A stretch of DNA of 6,220 nt. Source: Bacteroidales bacterium (GTDB lineage Bacteria; Bacteroidota; Bacteroidia; Bacteroidales; GCA-2748055). The notes beneath the pieces were generated by a model that was not told the DNA's origin, did no database searches, and saw only the letters and a list, made by a program, of their open reading frames with translations. The position numbers and the translations under genes were made by a program. How positions within the stretch are numbered: position 1 is the first letter of the stretch; each line of letters starts with the position of its first letter. Where the stretch lies: the NCBI GenBank assembly GCA_024763595.1, contig JANTFK010000224.1:1-6220 (forward strand). The letters are read 5' to 3'. This document shows, in pieces, positions 1 to 6,220 of the stretch.

Positions 1-341
1 CAGGACTGGATGCAAATGGGCTCTCAAGGGATAAAGAAGTGGTTCAACAATATATTGATGACCCGCTGATTTACGGAATTATCTCATTGCGATTGGGTAT
101 AGCCATCCACGACCATGGTTTACAGGCTATTGAAAAAGCCGGGGAACTAAAACTGCCCCTGTTACTTATGCATGGGACCGGGGATTTGATTACAGATCCG
201 GCTGCAACCAGGGAATTTGCAAATGGGGTGGCAAATGATGTTACCTATAAAGAATGGGACGGGTTGTATCATGAAACACATAATGAACCGGAAAAGGATG
301 AGGTGTTTGCATTTATTTTACAATGGTTGAAAATTCATTGA
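1..341 (+). CDS. Alpha/beta hydrolase, monoacylglycerol lipase/lysophospholipase-like (C-terminal part, 5' end outside window)
   Basis: The reading frame is open from base 3 to the TGA at 339-341 and runs off the left edge, so 112 codons of a protein usually near 280 residues are present. A GTG at 39 is in frame, but homology-like sequence (GLDANGLSRD, then DPLIYG) lies before it, so it is internal. That segment is typical of the monoglyceride lipase/lysophospholipase branch of alpha/beta hydrolases, where the lid meets the C-terminal half of the core. The probable catalytic acid is the Asp in LLLMHGTGDLITD (codon 183-185) and the probable catalytic His is in LYHETHNE (codon 270-272). The nucleophile Ser would be upstream, outside the window. 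By family it should hydrolyse ester bonds of monoacylglycerols or lysophospholipids, probably in the cytoplasm or at the inner membrane; exact substrate unknown. The next gene starts 3 bases after the stop, suggesting one transcript. Confidence 0.85.
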   Translation, partial: GLDANGLSRDKEVVQQYIDDPLIYGIISLRLGIAIHDHGLQAIEKAGELKLPLLLMHGTGDLITDPAATREFANGVANDVTYKEWDGLYHETHNEPEKDEVFAFILQWLKIH

Positions 342-344
342 CCG

Positions 345-1340
345 ATGGGGAATGCTACTTTCAGAACTGAAGTTAACGCCGGTTCATTTCCGGCAAAAAT
401 CGGATACGAAAATCCGGCTTTGTTTGTCGGATCCTGTTTCGCAAATCACATTGGTGAAAAGATGCAGGATTATAAATTTAAGGCAGATCTGAATCCTTTT
501 GGAGTGATTTATAACCCCGTATCGGTTCTGAACAGTTTGAAAATCTTGCGGGACAAGAAAGTTTTTACGGAAAAGGACCTCTATTTTTATGACCGTAAAT
601 GGATCAGCTTTTACCATTATACGGGTTTTGCCCATCCGGATAAAGAAGTTTGTCTGGAAAAAATAAACAACCGCATCCAATTCTCTTCAGACCGCTTTAA
701 AGAAGCAGATTTCTTATTTATTACACTGGGTACAGCACAGGTGTATGAGTGGATTGAAACCGGGGAAGTGGTGTCGAATTGTCACAAAATTCCCGCATCG
801 AAATTTAACCCGCGACTGCTTGATGTTGACGAGATAATTAAAGCATATAGTGTTTTTCTGAATGAACTGTTTGTACAAAAGCCGGATTTACGGGTAATTT
901 TTACGGTGAGCCCGGTACGGCACTGGAAAGACGGGCCGGTGGAGAATCAAAGAAGCAAAGCCGTTTTGCTTCTTGCAGTACAAGCTCTGGTGGAACAATT
1001 TGACCGGGTATCCTATTTTCCTGCCTATGAAATTATGATGGATGATTTACGTGATTACCGGTTTTATGCCGAAGACATGTTACATATTGGGCCCATGGGT
1101 GTCGATTATATCTGGAATAAGTTTTTTCAGGCGTTGATAAAAGATGAAGCCAGACCGGTAATGCTTGAGGTAGAAAAGATCATCAAAGCTGCAAACCACC
1201 GGCCATTTAATGCCGGCTCGGAAGAATTCAGGAAATTTGTTACCAAAACCCTGTCTCAAATCAATCAATTGGTTCAACAGTATCCGTTTCTTGACTTCTC
1301 AAAAGAAGAAACGTTGTTGCAGCAATGGCTAAACAAGTAA
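345..1340 (+). CDS. GSCFA-family protein (predicted SGNH-hydrolase-like fold)
   Basis: A complete 331-residue protein of the GSCFA family, named for its N-terminal motif and common in Bacteroidota; its biochemical role is not established. The diagnostic GSCFA motif is at residues 29-33, followed by DLNPFG (48-53) and NP (57-58). A TLGTAQVYEW block is at 127-136, TVSPVRHWKDG at 187-197, and DMLHIG at 244-249. The family is grouped with SGNH hydrolases. On that basis Ser30 would be the nucleophile and Asp244/His247 the DxxH pair; this assignment is inferred, and the block III GxND motif is not present in standard form. There is no signal peptide or membrane segment, so it is probably cytoplasmic. 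The ATG at 345 is chosen because FRTEV at residues 6-10 is the usual family beginning; no Shine-Dalgarno is visible, as is normal in Bacteroidota. It lies 3 bases after the hydrolase stop and converges on the secreted phosphodiesterase gene. Confidence 0.93.
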   Translation: MGNATFRTEVNAGSFPAKIGYENPALFVGSCFANHIGEKMQDYKFKADLNPFGVIYNPVSVLNSLKILRDKKVFTEKDLYFYDRKWISFYHYTGFAHPDKEVCLEKINNRIQFSSDRFKEADFLFITLGTAQVYEWIETGEVVSNCHKIPASKFNPRLLDVDEIIKAYSVFLNELFVQKPDLRVIFTVSPVRHWKDGPVENQRSKAVLLLAVQALVEQFDRVSYFPAYEIMMDDLRDYRFYAEDMLHIGPMGVDYIWNKFFQALIKDEARPVMLEVEKIIKAANHRPFNAGSEEFRKFVTKTLSQINQLVQQYPFLDFSKEETLLQQWLNK

Positions 1341-1349
1341 ATTTAATAG

Positions 1350-3851
1350 CTATTTTCTGATTAAAAGCTTCTTCAGGCTTATTCCCTCTTTTGTATGGAG
1401 CCTGATAAAGTAAACGCCATTGGAAAGTACCGAAACATCAAAGCTCTTTTGTTGTTGGCCCACCTGGATCTCAAATGCAGAGCTTTCGCGTATTTTACCG
1501 GTAATATCAATGATATCAACCTGTATCCTGCCTGCCTTATAGGCGTTGAGTGACAGGTAAAAGCGATCCTGTGCCGGGTTTGGATAGATCAGCCACGATG
1601 GTTGCAGTGAATGCTGCTCAATCCCGGTTGTATTTTGCACCAGAACCACCATCCAGGCAGAATCACACAAGTCAGGGCTGGCTGTAAGACAAACTTTATA
1701 GGTAATGGTATCGAGTCCGGTAAATCCGGCATCCGGTTTGTATTTTATATTGGTCGTTCCCTGAACCGAAGCAATGCCATTTGAAGGATGACTGCTAATG
1801 GTTAAGGAATAAGCTCCCGGGATTTGATCATTCGCCGTGACATTATAATTTATACTGTCTCCCTTGTTCATGCTAACGTAATCATGTGTGCAGTCGGGAG
1901 CATCAACAATCAGCACTCCATGTTTGAACCGTTCGGTAAACTCCTGAAAATACTCGTTAACAACTGTGGCATCGTGAACGATCAATGTGTTTTCATCATT
2001 CCGGTATTCGGCAGAGGAGCTCCAGTTATGACTCCCGGTAAGCAGAAGGGGATCAGATGCAGGAGTTGAATTATCAACAATGAGATATTTATGATGCATG
2101 ATCCCTGACTCTCCGGTTTTTCTGAAGTTTGCCCCAAGAGAACTTTCCAGGGTAGCTTTTACCGTGGCCATACTCGGATCGTTATCATCATTTACCAGCA
2201 CTTTTGCAGTTACACCTGCATTGAACCGGTCACGAATGGCATAAGCCAATTCGTTTCGTGTGATAATCATGGCTGCCACAGAAAGGTCCTGGTCGGCTGA
2301 ATTTATAGCGGCCAGTATTTTGGCAGTGGTTCCGTCTGACGGGCTAAAATAACTTTCAACCCGGTGACCACCAATCACAAATTCGTGAGGTGTATTGTTG
2401 GTTTTGTCGGGTCCGAATTTACTTTTTGCCTGGTCGGGTTGTGGACCTGTGCTTCCGTACATTTCATTAAATTCCAGGGTATAGGCTTTAGCCAGACTCT
2501 GATCCTGCAAAATGATCACATTATTCGGATCGGTATTGATCTGGCCATCGGTAAAATTTGTTGAGCCGGTCCAGACTACAGGAACATTGGGATCAGATGA
2601 ATTGGCATCGAAAATCACGAATTTGTTGTGCATAATACCATAAGTAGGGTATCCTTCTATAGGATCCGGTAGCCGGCCAATTCCGGCATTCAATTCACCA
2701 ATCCCTGAATTTCCCTGATCGCTGTCATAAATAACACGTACAACCACCCCCCTGTCGTAAGCGGCATTTAAGGCTGCAGAAATATTGGAAATTCCTGAAT
2801 TGTTAAAATTATAAATAGTGAAATCAATGGACTCCTGTGCTCTTTCAATATATTTAATGAGAGTGTCGTCAATGGCATGATCCAATTGAATGGCATCTGT
2901 CCCGGTGGAAACTGTGTTATCAACAGACCGGTTAAAATACATTTTAATGTCACCGCTGGACAGGGAGGCGGTGATATAGGTTCCGATATTTGATTTGGCC
3001 GTATCTGAACCATTTACGGAGAATGCCATAATGTACAGGATCTCAGACGGAGTTCTGCCTGTAATTGTATAGGTATGACTGGTACCGGCACCATTATCCG
3101 GCAAATATCCAAGTTCAAGTGCAGGTGTATTACCATATTTAATTTCAGAGGTCCCGGTATTATCCGTTCCCCAACTTAAGGTAAATCCGGAAGTGGAAAT
3201 ATTGCTTACCGTAACCGGGGCGGTAAGGTTTATAGTGTTGGCTGCAACCAGGTCGGCTTCATCCCGGGGCAACAACTGGTAGGTTGAATAAAACTGTCCA
3301 AGAGCTCCGGTTATGGTTACTTCCCCGGCAGGAATGACTTTACCAACGAGTGGAGAGGCATTATCGCTGATCCTGATCTCTCCGGATTGTCCGTTTGCGG
3401 TATAATTGTAGTTCGTTTTTCCTGCAAAGGTATTTCCGGCATCCGCAAAAACAGCATGTTCAACACGCACCAGTTGTGCTTCATGGCTGTCACTAAGCTG
3501 GGAGGGGGTTAACACAACCGGGTCCGGTAAGCTATTTCCTGAAGAGATAATGGTAAAACTTGAAACAGGACTGATTTCCAGCAGGTTATTATAATCGGAA
3601 AGTGTGCCGGTAACAGAAATACTGTCTCCTCTTTTTACACTGCTCATACTGCTGCTATAGACTGCTATCCCTGCGGTGGGATCCTGCAGGTAACGTATGG
3701 TACCCAGTTCAGATCCGTTGGTAACAATTCCATTTACCGTAACGGTAGCGCCAATGGATTTTGCACGGGCATCTGCGATAGTGGTTTGTGGGGTTGCCGG
3801 TTTTTCTATAAGAGTAAAAAGGCTTATCAGGATGAGGATGGATTTTTTCAT
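1350..3851 (-). CDS. Secreted phospholipase D-superfamily (HKD) protein with tandem OB-like, FN3 and Ig-like domains and T9SS sorting domain
   Basis: An 833-residue exported protein. Order: signal peptide (1 to about 22); two OB-like domains (about 23-105 and 111-205; TVNGIVT, YLQDPTAGIAVY, then VTITGALGQF and YQLLPRDEADL); fibronectin type III (about 208-293); PLD half 1 (about 300-470); PLD half 2 (about 490-645); Ig-like domain (about 648-738, NVTANDQ and GFTGLDTITYKVC); T9SS type A sorting domain (about 755-833, YPNP at 756-759, ending KKLLIRK). Both HKD motifs are intact: His408/Lys410/Asp415 with GSTNF after, and His586/Lys588/Asp593 with GSHNW after. It should therefore be an active phosphodiesterase, acting outside the cell or on its surface. 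OB-like domains suggest a nucleic acid substrate, but a phospholipid is not excluded. All three Cys (654, 721, 729) fall in the Ig-like domain. The ATG at 3851 gives a signal peptide and lies 4 bases past the receptor stop; a longer ATG start at 3926 would lie inside the receptor gene and bury the signal peptide. Confidence 0.92.
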   Translation of the reverse strand: MKKSILILISLFTLIEKPATPQTTIADARAKSIGATVTVNGIVTNGSELGTIRYLQDPTAGIAVYSSSMSSVKRGDSISVTGTLSDYNNLLEISPVSSFTIISSGNSLPDPVVLTPSQLSDSHEAQLVRVEHAVFADAGNTFAGKTNYNYTANGQSGEIRISDNASPLVGKVIPAGEVTITGALGQFYSTYQLLPRDEADLVAANTINLTAPVTVSNISTSGFTLSWGTDNTGTSEIKYGNTPALELGYLPDNGAGTSHTYTITGRTPSEILYIMAFSVNGSDTAKSNIGTYITASLSSGDIKMYFNRSVDNTVSTGTDAIQLDHAIDDTLIKYIERAQESIDFTIYNFNNSGISNISAALNAAYDRGVVVRVIYDSDQGNSGIGELNAGIGRLPDPIEGYPTYGIMHNKFVIFDANSSDPNVPVVWTGSTNFTDGQINTDPNNVIILQDQSLAKAYTLEFNEMYGSTGPQPDQAKSKFGPDKTNNTPHEFVIGGHRVESYFSPSDGTTAKILAAINSADQDLSVAAMIITRNELAYAIRDRFNAGVTAKVLVNDDNDPSMATVKATLESSLGANFRKTGESGIMHHKYLIVDNSTPASDPLLLTGSHNWSSSAEYRNDENTLIVHDATVVNEYFQEFTERFKHGVLIVDAPDCTHDYVSMNKGDSINYNVTANDQIPGAYSLTISSHPSNGIASVQGTTNIKYKPDAGFTGLDTITYKVCLTASPDLCDSAWMVVLVQNTTGIEQHSLQPSWLIYPNPAQDRFYLSLNAYKAGRIQVDIIDITGKIRESSAFEIQVGQQQKSFDVSVLSNGVYFIRLHTKEGISLKKLLIRK
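1353..1589 (-). other. T9SS type A C-terminal sorting domain
   Basis: Residues 755-833 of the PLD-family protein. It starts with IYPNPAQDRFYLSL, continues with VDIIDITGKI, and closes with the SNGVYFIRLHTKEG and KKLLIRK segments. This is the usual pattern of the Por-secretion type A domain: a YPNP opening, a D-x-x-G-K turn, G-x-Y-x-x-R, and a basic C-terminus. By family knowledge it directs transport across the outer membrane and is normally removed, with the cargo released or attached to surface polysaccharide. Confidence 0.92.
2073..2096 (-). other. Second HKD catalytic motif
   Basis: Encodes HHKYLIVD (residues 586-593), a full HxKxxxxD match, followed 12 residues later by GSHNW. It lies 178 residues after the first copy, so a single chain carries both halves of the active site and need not dimerise as single-HKD nucleases do. 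Confidence 0.93.
2607..2630 (-). other. First HKD catalytic motif
   Basis: Encodes HNKFVIFD (residues 408-415), a full HxKxxxxD match, followed 13 residues later by the supporting GSTNF segment. In the PLD superfamily one HKD His is the nucleophile and the other the general acid/base; both copies are needed to form one active site. Confidence 0.93.
3786..3851 (-). other. Predicted Sec signal peptide of the PLD-family protein
   Basis: Residues 1 to about 22 have a Lys2-Lys3 N-region, a hydrophobic stretch ILILISLFTLI, and a Pro/Thr-rich end before TTIADARAK. There is no classical Ala-x-Ala, so the cleavage site is uncertain; after Gln22 is the most plausible. A Sec signal is required for a T9SS cargo, and the C-terminal sorting domain independently supports export. 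Confidence 0.75.
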
Positions 3852-3855
3852 AATA

Positions 3856-6220
3856 CTATAAGATAATTCGTAAAGAGGTATTAAAACGCCTGCCCATTCC
3901 AAAGAACACGGTAGCTGATTTGGCATCGAAATCCTGGAAAGGCATCATATTATAAGGATCGTTATTAACTGCATCGGAGATGTAGGTCCGGTTCAGCAAA
4001 TTCAGGATACTCATTTGAATTCTGAAGCGGACTTGTTTCATTCCTTTGAACCGGAAACCGTAACCGGTATGGAGGTCAACCATGTCGTAAGGAGGTATTT
4101 TCCATGAGTCAACCGGATTCCCTTGTTCATCGGTAGTGGATTCGGGAGTGAAGTTGGAGTAATATTTTCCGAACCAGGTAAACCGGCCATTTATATACAA
4201 TCCTTTAAAAGGTTCATAACGCAAGCTGGTACTGAACTGGGTTTGGGCAGCGTCCCCGACATGGATCCCACGTGCATCAAAGTTGATCACTTTTTTCACC
4301 GGATCATGGGTGTCGTAATTAAAGTATTGGAGCCCTGTTACCTTTTTGTTCCATACCCAGTCACCAAACGACACGAGTCCCTGAAGATCAAGCTTATCAC
4401 TGATCTTGTATATCATATCCAGTTCAATGCCCTTATGCAGTGCGTCCATTCCGGGAATATCGGCATAGACCCGAATATTATTCTTTTCCTGATCATCCGG
4501 GTTAAACCCGGGTTCTCCGGGTGTAAGCACATAGCTGGAATAAACCCTGTTGGTAGGCTTGTTTTCCCAGGCAGTAAAATATCCGTTCAGGTCAAGTGAA
4601 AAACGGGTTGACCCATAATGATACCCCAGTTCTAAAGCTTTCACTTTTTCATTTTCGGTATCTTCCTGGAATTCTGTTGTATAACCTTTAAAGAAATACT
4701 TATAAGCTCTCACTTTGGATAAATAACCCAGATTGGTAAATACATTGGACCGCTCACTCAGGTTATAATTCAGCCCGGCTTTTGCAGTGAAGCCCGGTTT
4801 CCAGTTCCAGTCCGATTCACTTTTATTAAAATAATCAATCTTTTTATACCCGTTATAGGCAACAGTTAAGTTTAAAAAAGCAGATATTTTGGAGTTATTA
4901 TATTCTGCCTGTCCAAATATGCCACCCCATTTAACAAGTCCCTTTTCATAATAGTTTATAGTGTCACCCGGATATTTCATAGCCAATCTTGGGTTGGCAA
5001 TATAATCATTGCGAAGATCGGCATCATCAATGGCATAATCACCTCCCAACAGATCTGAAACAACGGTATAGTGAATGCCTGTGTAAGACCTCAGATCAAG
5101 TCCTCCGGAAATCTGCAGGGACTCATTGATCCTTGCATTCAGGGTAGAAAGCAAACCATACCAAAAATGATCGTTATTGGCCTGGGTCATGTAGTTGGAT
5201 GAATAATACAATGAATCGTCATACCGTTCATCAATAGGATAAATCTTCCCAAAAGGAGTGTCGGTTGGCTTGGCATTCTGGTCGTAGATCTCCTGCCAGT
5301 TTATCCTTCCATAATTCGGATCAGCCGGATCCGGGATCAGATTGGTTGATTTAATACTGTGTCGGGTACGGCCGCCTCCCCCGGTTCCAACGGATAAATA
5401 TAAGATATTGGACACCGATATTTTATCTGAAACGGTCCAGAAATCCCTGAGACTGAACTGGGGTTTATGATACTTGTTAACACGTTCACTAAGGGCTTCT
5501 TCCGCTGCATCCGGGTTGAACCGGTCACGTTTAAGATATCCCCAATGCTGGTTATACTTAATGCCCAGGCCGGCAATGGGCGGACGATATAAATAGGTAC
5601 CGGTAGAGTCGGCGGCATCCACATCAATCCCTTCCTGCCGGGCAAAATCCAGGCTGTAGGAAGCGATTCCGAGCTTATATGATCTTTGCTCGTGCTTTTG
5701 AGGCGCCCCCATAGCAGAAAGACTTATCAGATGGTTGGACATTCTTTTGTCTATTTTAGCATAATAGAACCAACCTTCTGAAAAGGTATTTTCCACCCAG
5801 CCATTTCCGCGTTTATATGAACCGGCCAGTGTAAAACCCCAGCCATGTTTAAGTTGCCCACTTGTAAATCCAAAAGAGGACCGGATCTTTCCTTCGCTGG
5901 TAACTTCTTGTTTCAGGCTCAGTTCCCTTTTATTTTCCAGGCCTTTGGTCAATATGTTCATGGTTCCTCCCACTGAAGGGAGTGCCAGCTTTGAAGCTCC
6001 CAAACCCCGTTGTACCTGAATGGTTCGTGTGACTTCATCCAGGCCGAACCAGTTCGACCAGTAAACCCAGCCGTTTTCCATATCGTTTACGGGGATACCG
6101 TCAATCATCACGGCAATATTTCTCTGGTCGAATCCCCGTATAGTGATCCGGGCATCTCCATCTCCTCCTCCCTGTTGGGTAGCATAAACGCCGGGAGTTG
6201 AATTCAAAATAAGCGGAATA
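3856..6220 (-). CDS. TonB-dependent outer-membrane receptor (N-terminal part outside window)
   Basis: 787 codons read from the right edge to the TAG at 3856-3858; the frame is open at the edge, and the TTG near 6207 is not a true start. The visible part begins inside the plug domain: STPGVYATQQGGGDGDARI, then the IRGF motif, AVMIDGIPVND, and IQVQRGLGASKLALPSVGG before MNILTKG (first 95 or so residues). The rest is beta-barrel: alternating aromatic strands, long polar loops, no cysteines. LNLLNRTYIS near the C-terminus and a last strand ending RRFNTSLRIIL fit a complete barrel end. The signal peptide, any carboxypeptidase-like regulatory domain and the TonB box would lie beyond the edge. It imports a ligand across the outer membrane using TonB energy; ligand unknown. 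It does not look like a SusC, and no SusD gene follows. The secreted phosphodiesterase gene begins 4 bases downstream, so the two are probably co-transcribed. Confidence 0.93.
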   Translation of the reverse strand, partial: IPLILNSTPGVYATQQGGGDGDARITIRGFDQRNIAVMIDGIPVNDMENGWVYWSNWFGLDEVTRTIQVQRGLGASKLALPSVGGTMNILTKGLENKRELSLKQEVTSEGKIRSSFGFTSGQLKHGWGFTLAGSYKRGNGWVENTFSEGWFYYAKIDKRMSNHLISLSAMGAPQKHEQRSYKLGIASYSLDFARQEGIDVDAADSTGTYLYRPPIAGLGIKYNQHWGYLKRDRFNPDAAEEALSERVNKYHKPQFSLRDFWTVSDKISVSNILYLSVGTGGGGRTRHSIKSTNLIPDPADPNYGRINWQEIYDQNAKPTDTPFGKIYPIDERYDDSLYYSSNYMTQANNDHFWYGLLSTLNARINESLQISGGLDLRSYTGIHYTVVSDLLGGDYAIDDADLRNDYIANPRLAMKYPGDTINYYEKGLVKWGGIFGQAEYNNSKISAFLNLTVAYNGYKKIDYFNKSESDWNWKPGFTAKAGLNYNLSERSNVFTNLGYLSKVRAYKYFFKGYTTEFQEDTENEKVKALELGYHYGSTRFSLDLNGYFTAWENKPTNRVYSSYVLTPGEPGFNPDDQEKNNIRVYADIPGMDALHKGIELDMIYKISDKLDLQGLVSFGDWVWNKKVTGLQYFNYDTHDPVKKVINFDARGIHVGDAAQTQFSTSLRYEPFKGLYINGRFTWFGKYYSNFTPESTTDEQGNPVDSWKIPPYDMVDLHTGYGFRFKGMKQVRFRIQMSILNLLNRTYISDAVNNDPYNMMPFQDFDAKSATVFFGMGRRFNTSLRIIL

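Noticed and set aside
39..41. GTG as start of the alpha/beta hydrolase
   Set aside because: The family-typical segment GLDANGLSRD is encoded upstream in the same frame, so the gene continues beyond the left edge.
1365..1380. Inverted repeat AAGC/GCTT as a terminator
   Set aside because: The stem is only 4 base pairs with an 8-base loop, has no U-tract, and lies in the KKLL coding end of the T9SS domain; too weak to call.
2221..2234. 14-base sequence repeated at 5516-5529
   Set aside because: Both copies encode the same short peptide RDRFN in two unrelated genes in the same orientation; only two copies, no flanking similarity, and consistent with chance plus the CCGG-rich composition.
3852..3926. 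N-terminal extension of the PLD-family protein by 25 residues (ATG at 3926)
   Set aside because: It lies inside the receptor's final codons and would place a Lys-Lys-hydrophobic signal peptide internally; the ATG at 3851 gives a normal exported protein.
4123..4599. 158-codon open frame on the + strand
   Set aside because: It is antisense to the well-supported receptor barrel and has no recognisable domain or independent start context.
6205..6207. TTG as start codon of the receptor
   Set aside because: The frame stays open to the right edge, and the sequence at this point is already mid-plug domain; the true start is outside the window.
3856..6220. Receptor as a SusC-type glycan transporter
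   Set aside because: The plug end reads GASKLALPSVGG rather than the usual SusC sequence, and the next gene is not a SusD-like lipoprotein.

Overview
The window looks like a piece of a Bacteroidota chromosome. Four things point there: a GSCFA-family protein, a secreted protein ending in a type IX secretion (T9SS) type A sorting domain, a Bacteroidota-style TonB-dependent outer-membrane receptor, and starts without a Shine-Dalgarno sequence. GC content by eye is in the low to mid 40s. I cannot place it below phylum, although the set would fit a free-living Bacteroidia-like or Cytophaga/Flavobacteria-like organism.

There are two convergent gene pairs and almost no non-coding DNA. On the + strand, the C-terminal part of a monoacylglycerol lipase-like alpha/beta hydrolase (1-341, cut by the left edge) is followed after 3 bases by a complete GSCFA-family protein (345-1340). 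On the - strand, a TonB-dependent receptor cut by the right edge (6220-3856) is followed after 4 bases by a complete 833-residue secreted phospholipase D-superfamily protein (3851-1350). The two pairs meet tail to tail with 9 bases between stop codons. No stretch over 300 bases lacks a gene. I see no RNA genes, insertion sequences, CRISPR repeats or clear promoters; the promoters of both pairs lie outside the window.

The most informative part is the - strand pair. The receptor would import a substrate across the outer membrane. The downstream protein carries two tandem OB-like domains, a fibronectin type III domain, two intact HKD phosphodiesterase motifs, an Ig-like domain and a T9SS signal, so it should act outside the cell on a phosphodiester substrate. 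A sensible hypothesis is extracellular cleavage of nucleic acid or another phosphodiester polymer coupled to uptake of the products, without a SusD partner. The substrate is not determined by the sequence. The + strand pair consists of two predicted hydrolase-fold proteins that are probably co-transcribed, with no known joint role that I can name.

Nothing here is clearly a new class of system. The points worth a second look are the receptor/phosphodiesterase pairing, the domain order of the secreted enzyme, and a marked excess of the palindrome CCGG across all genes.
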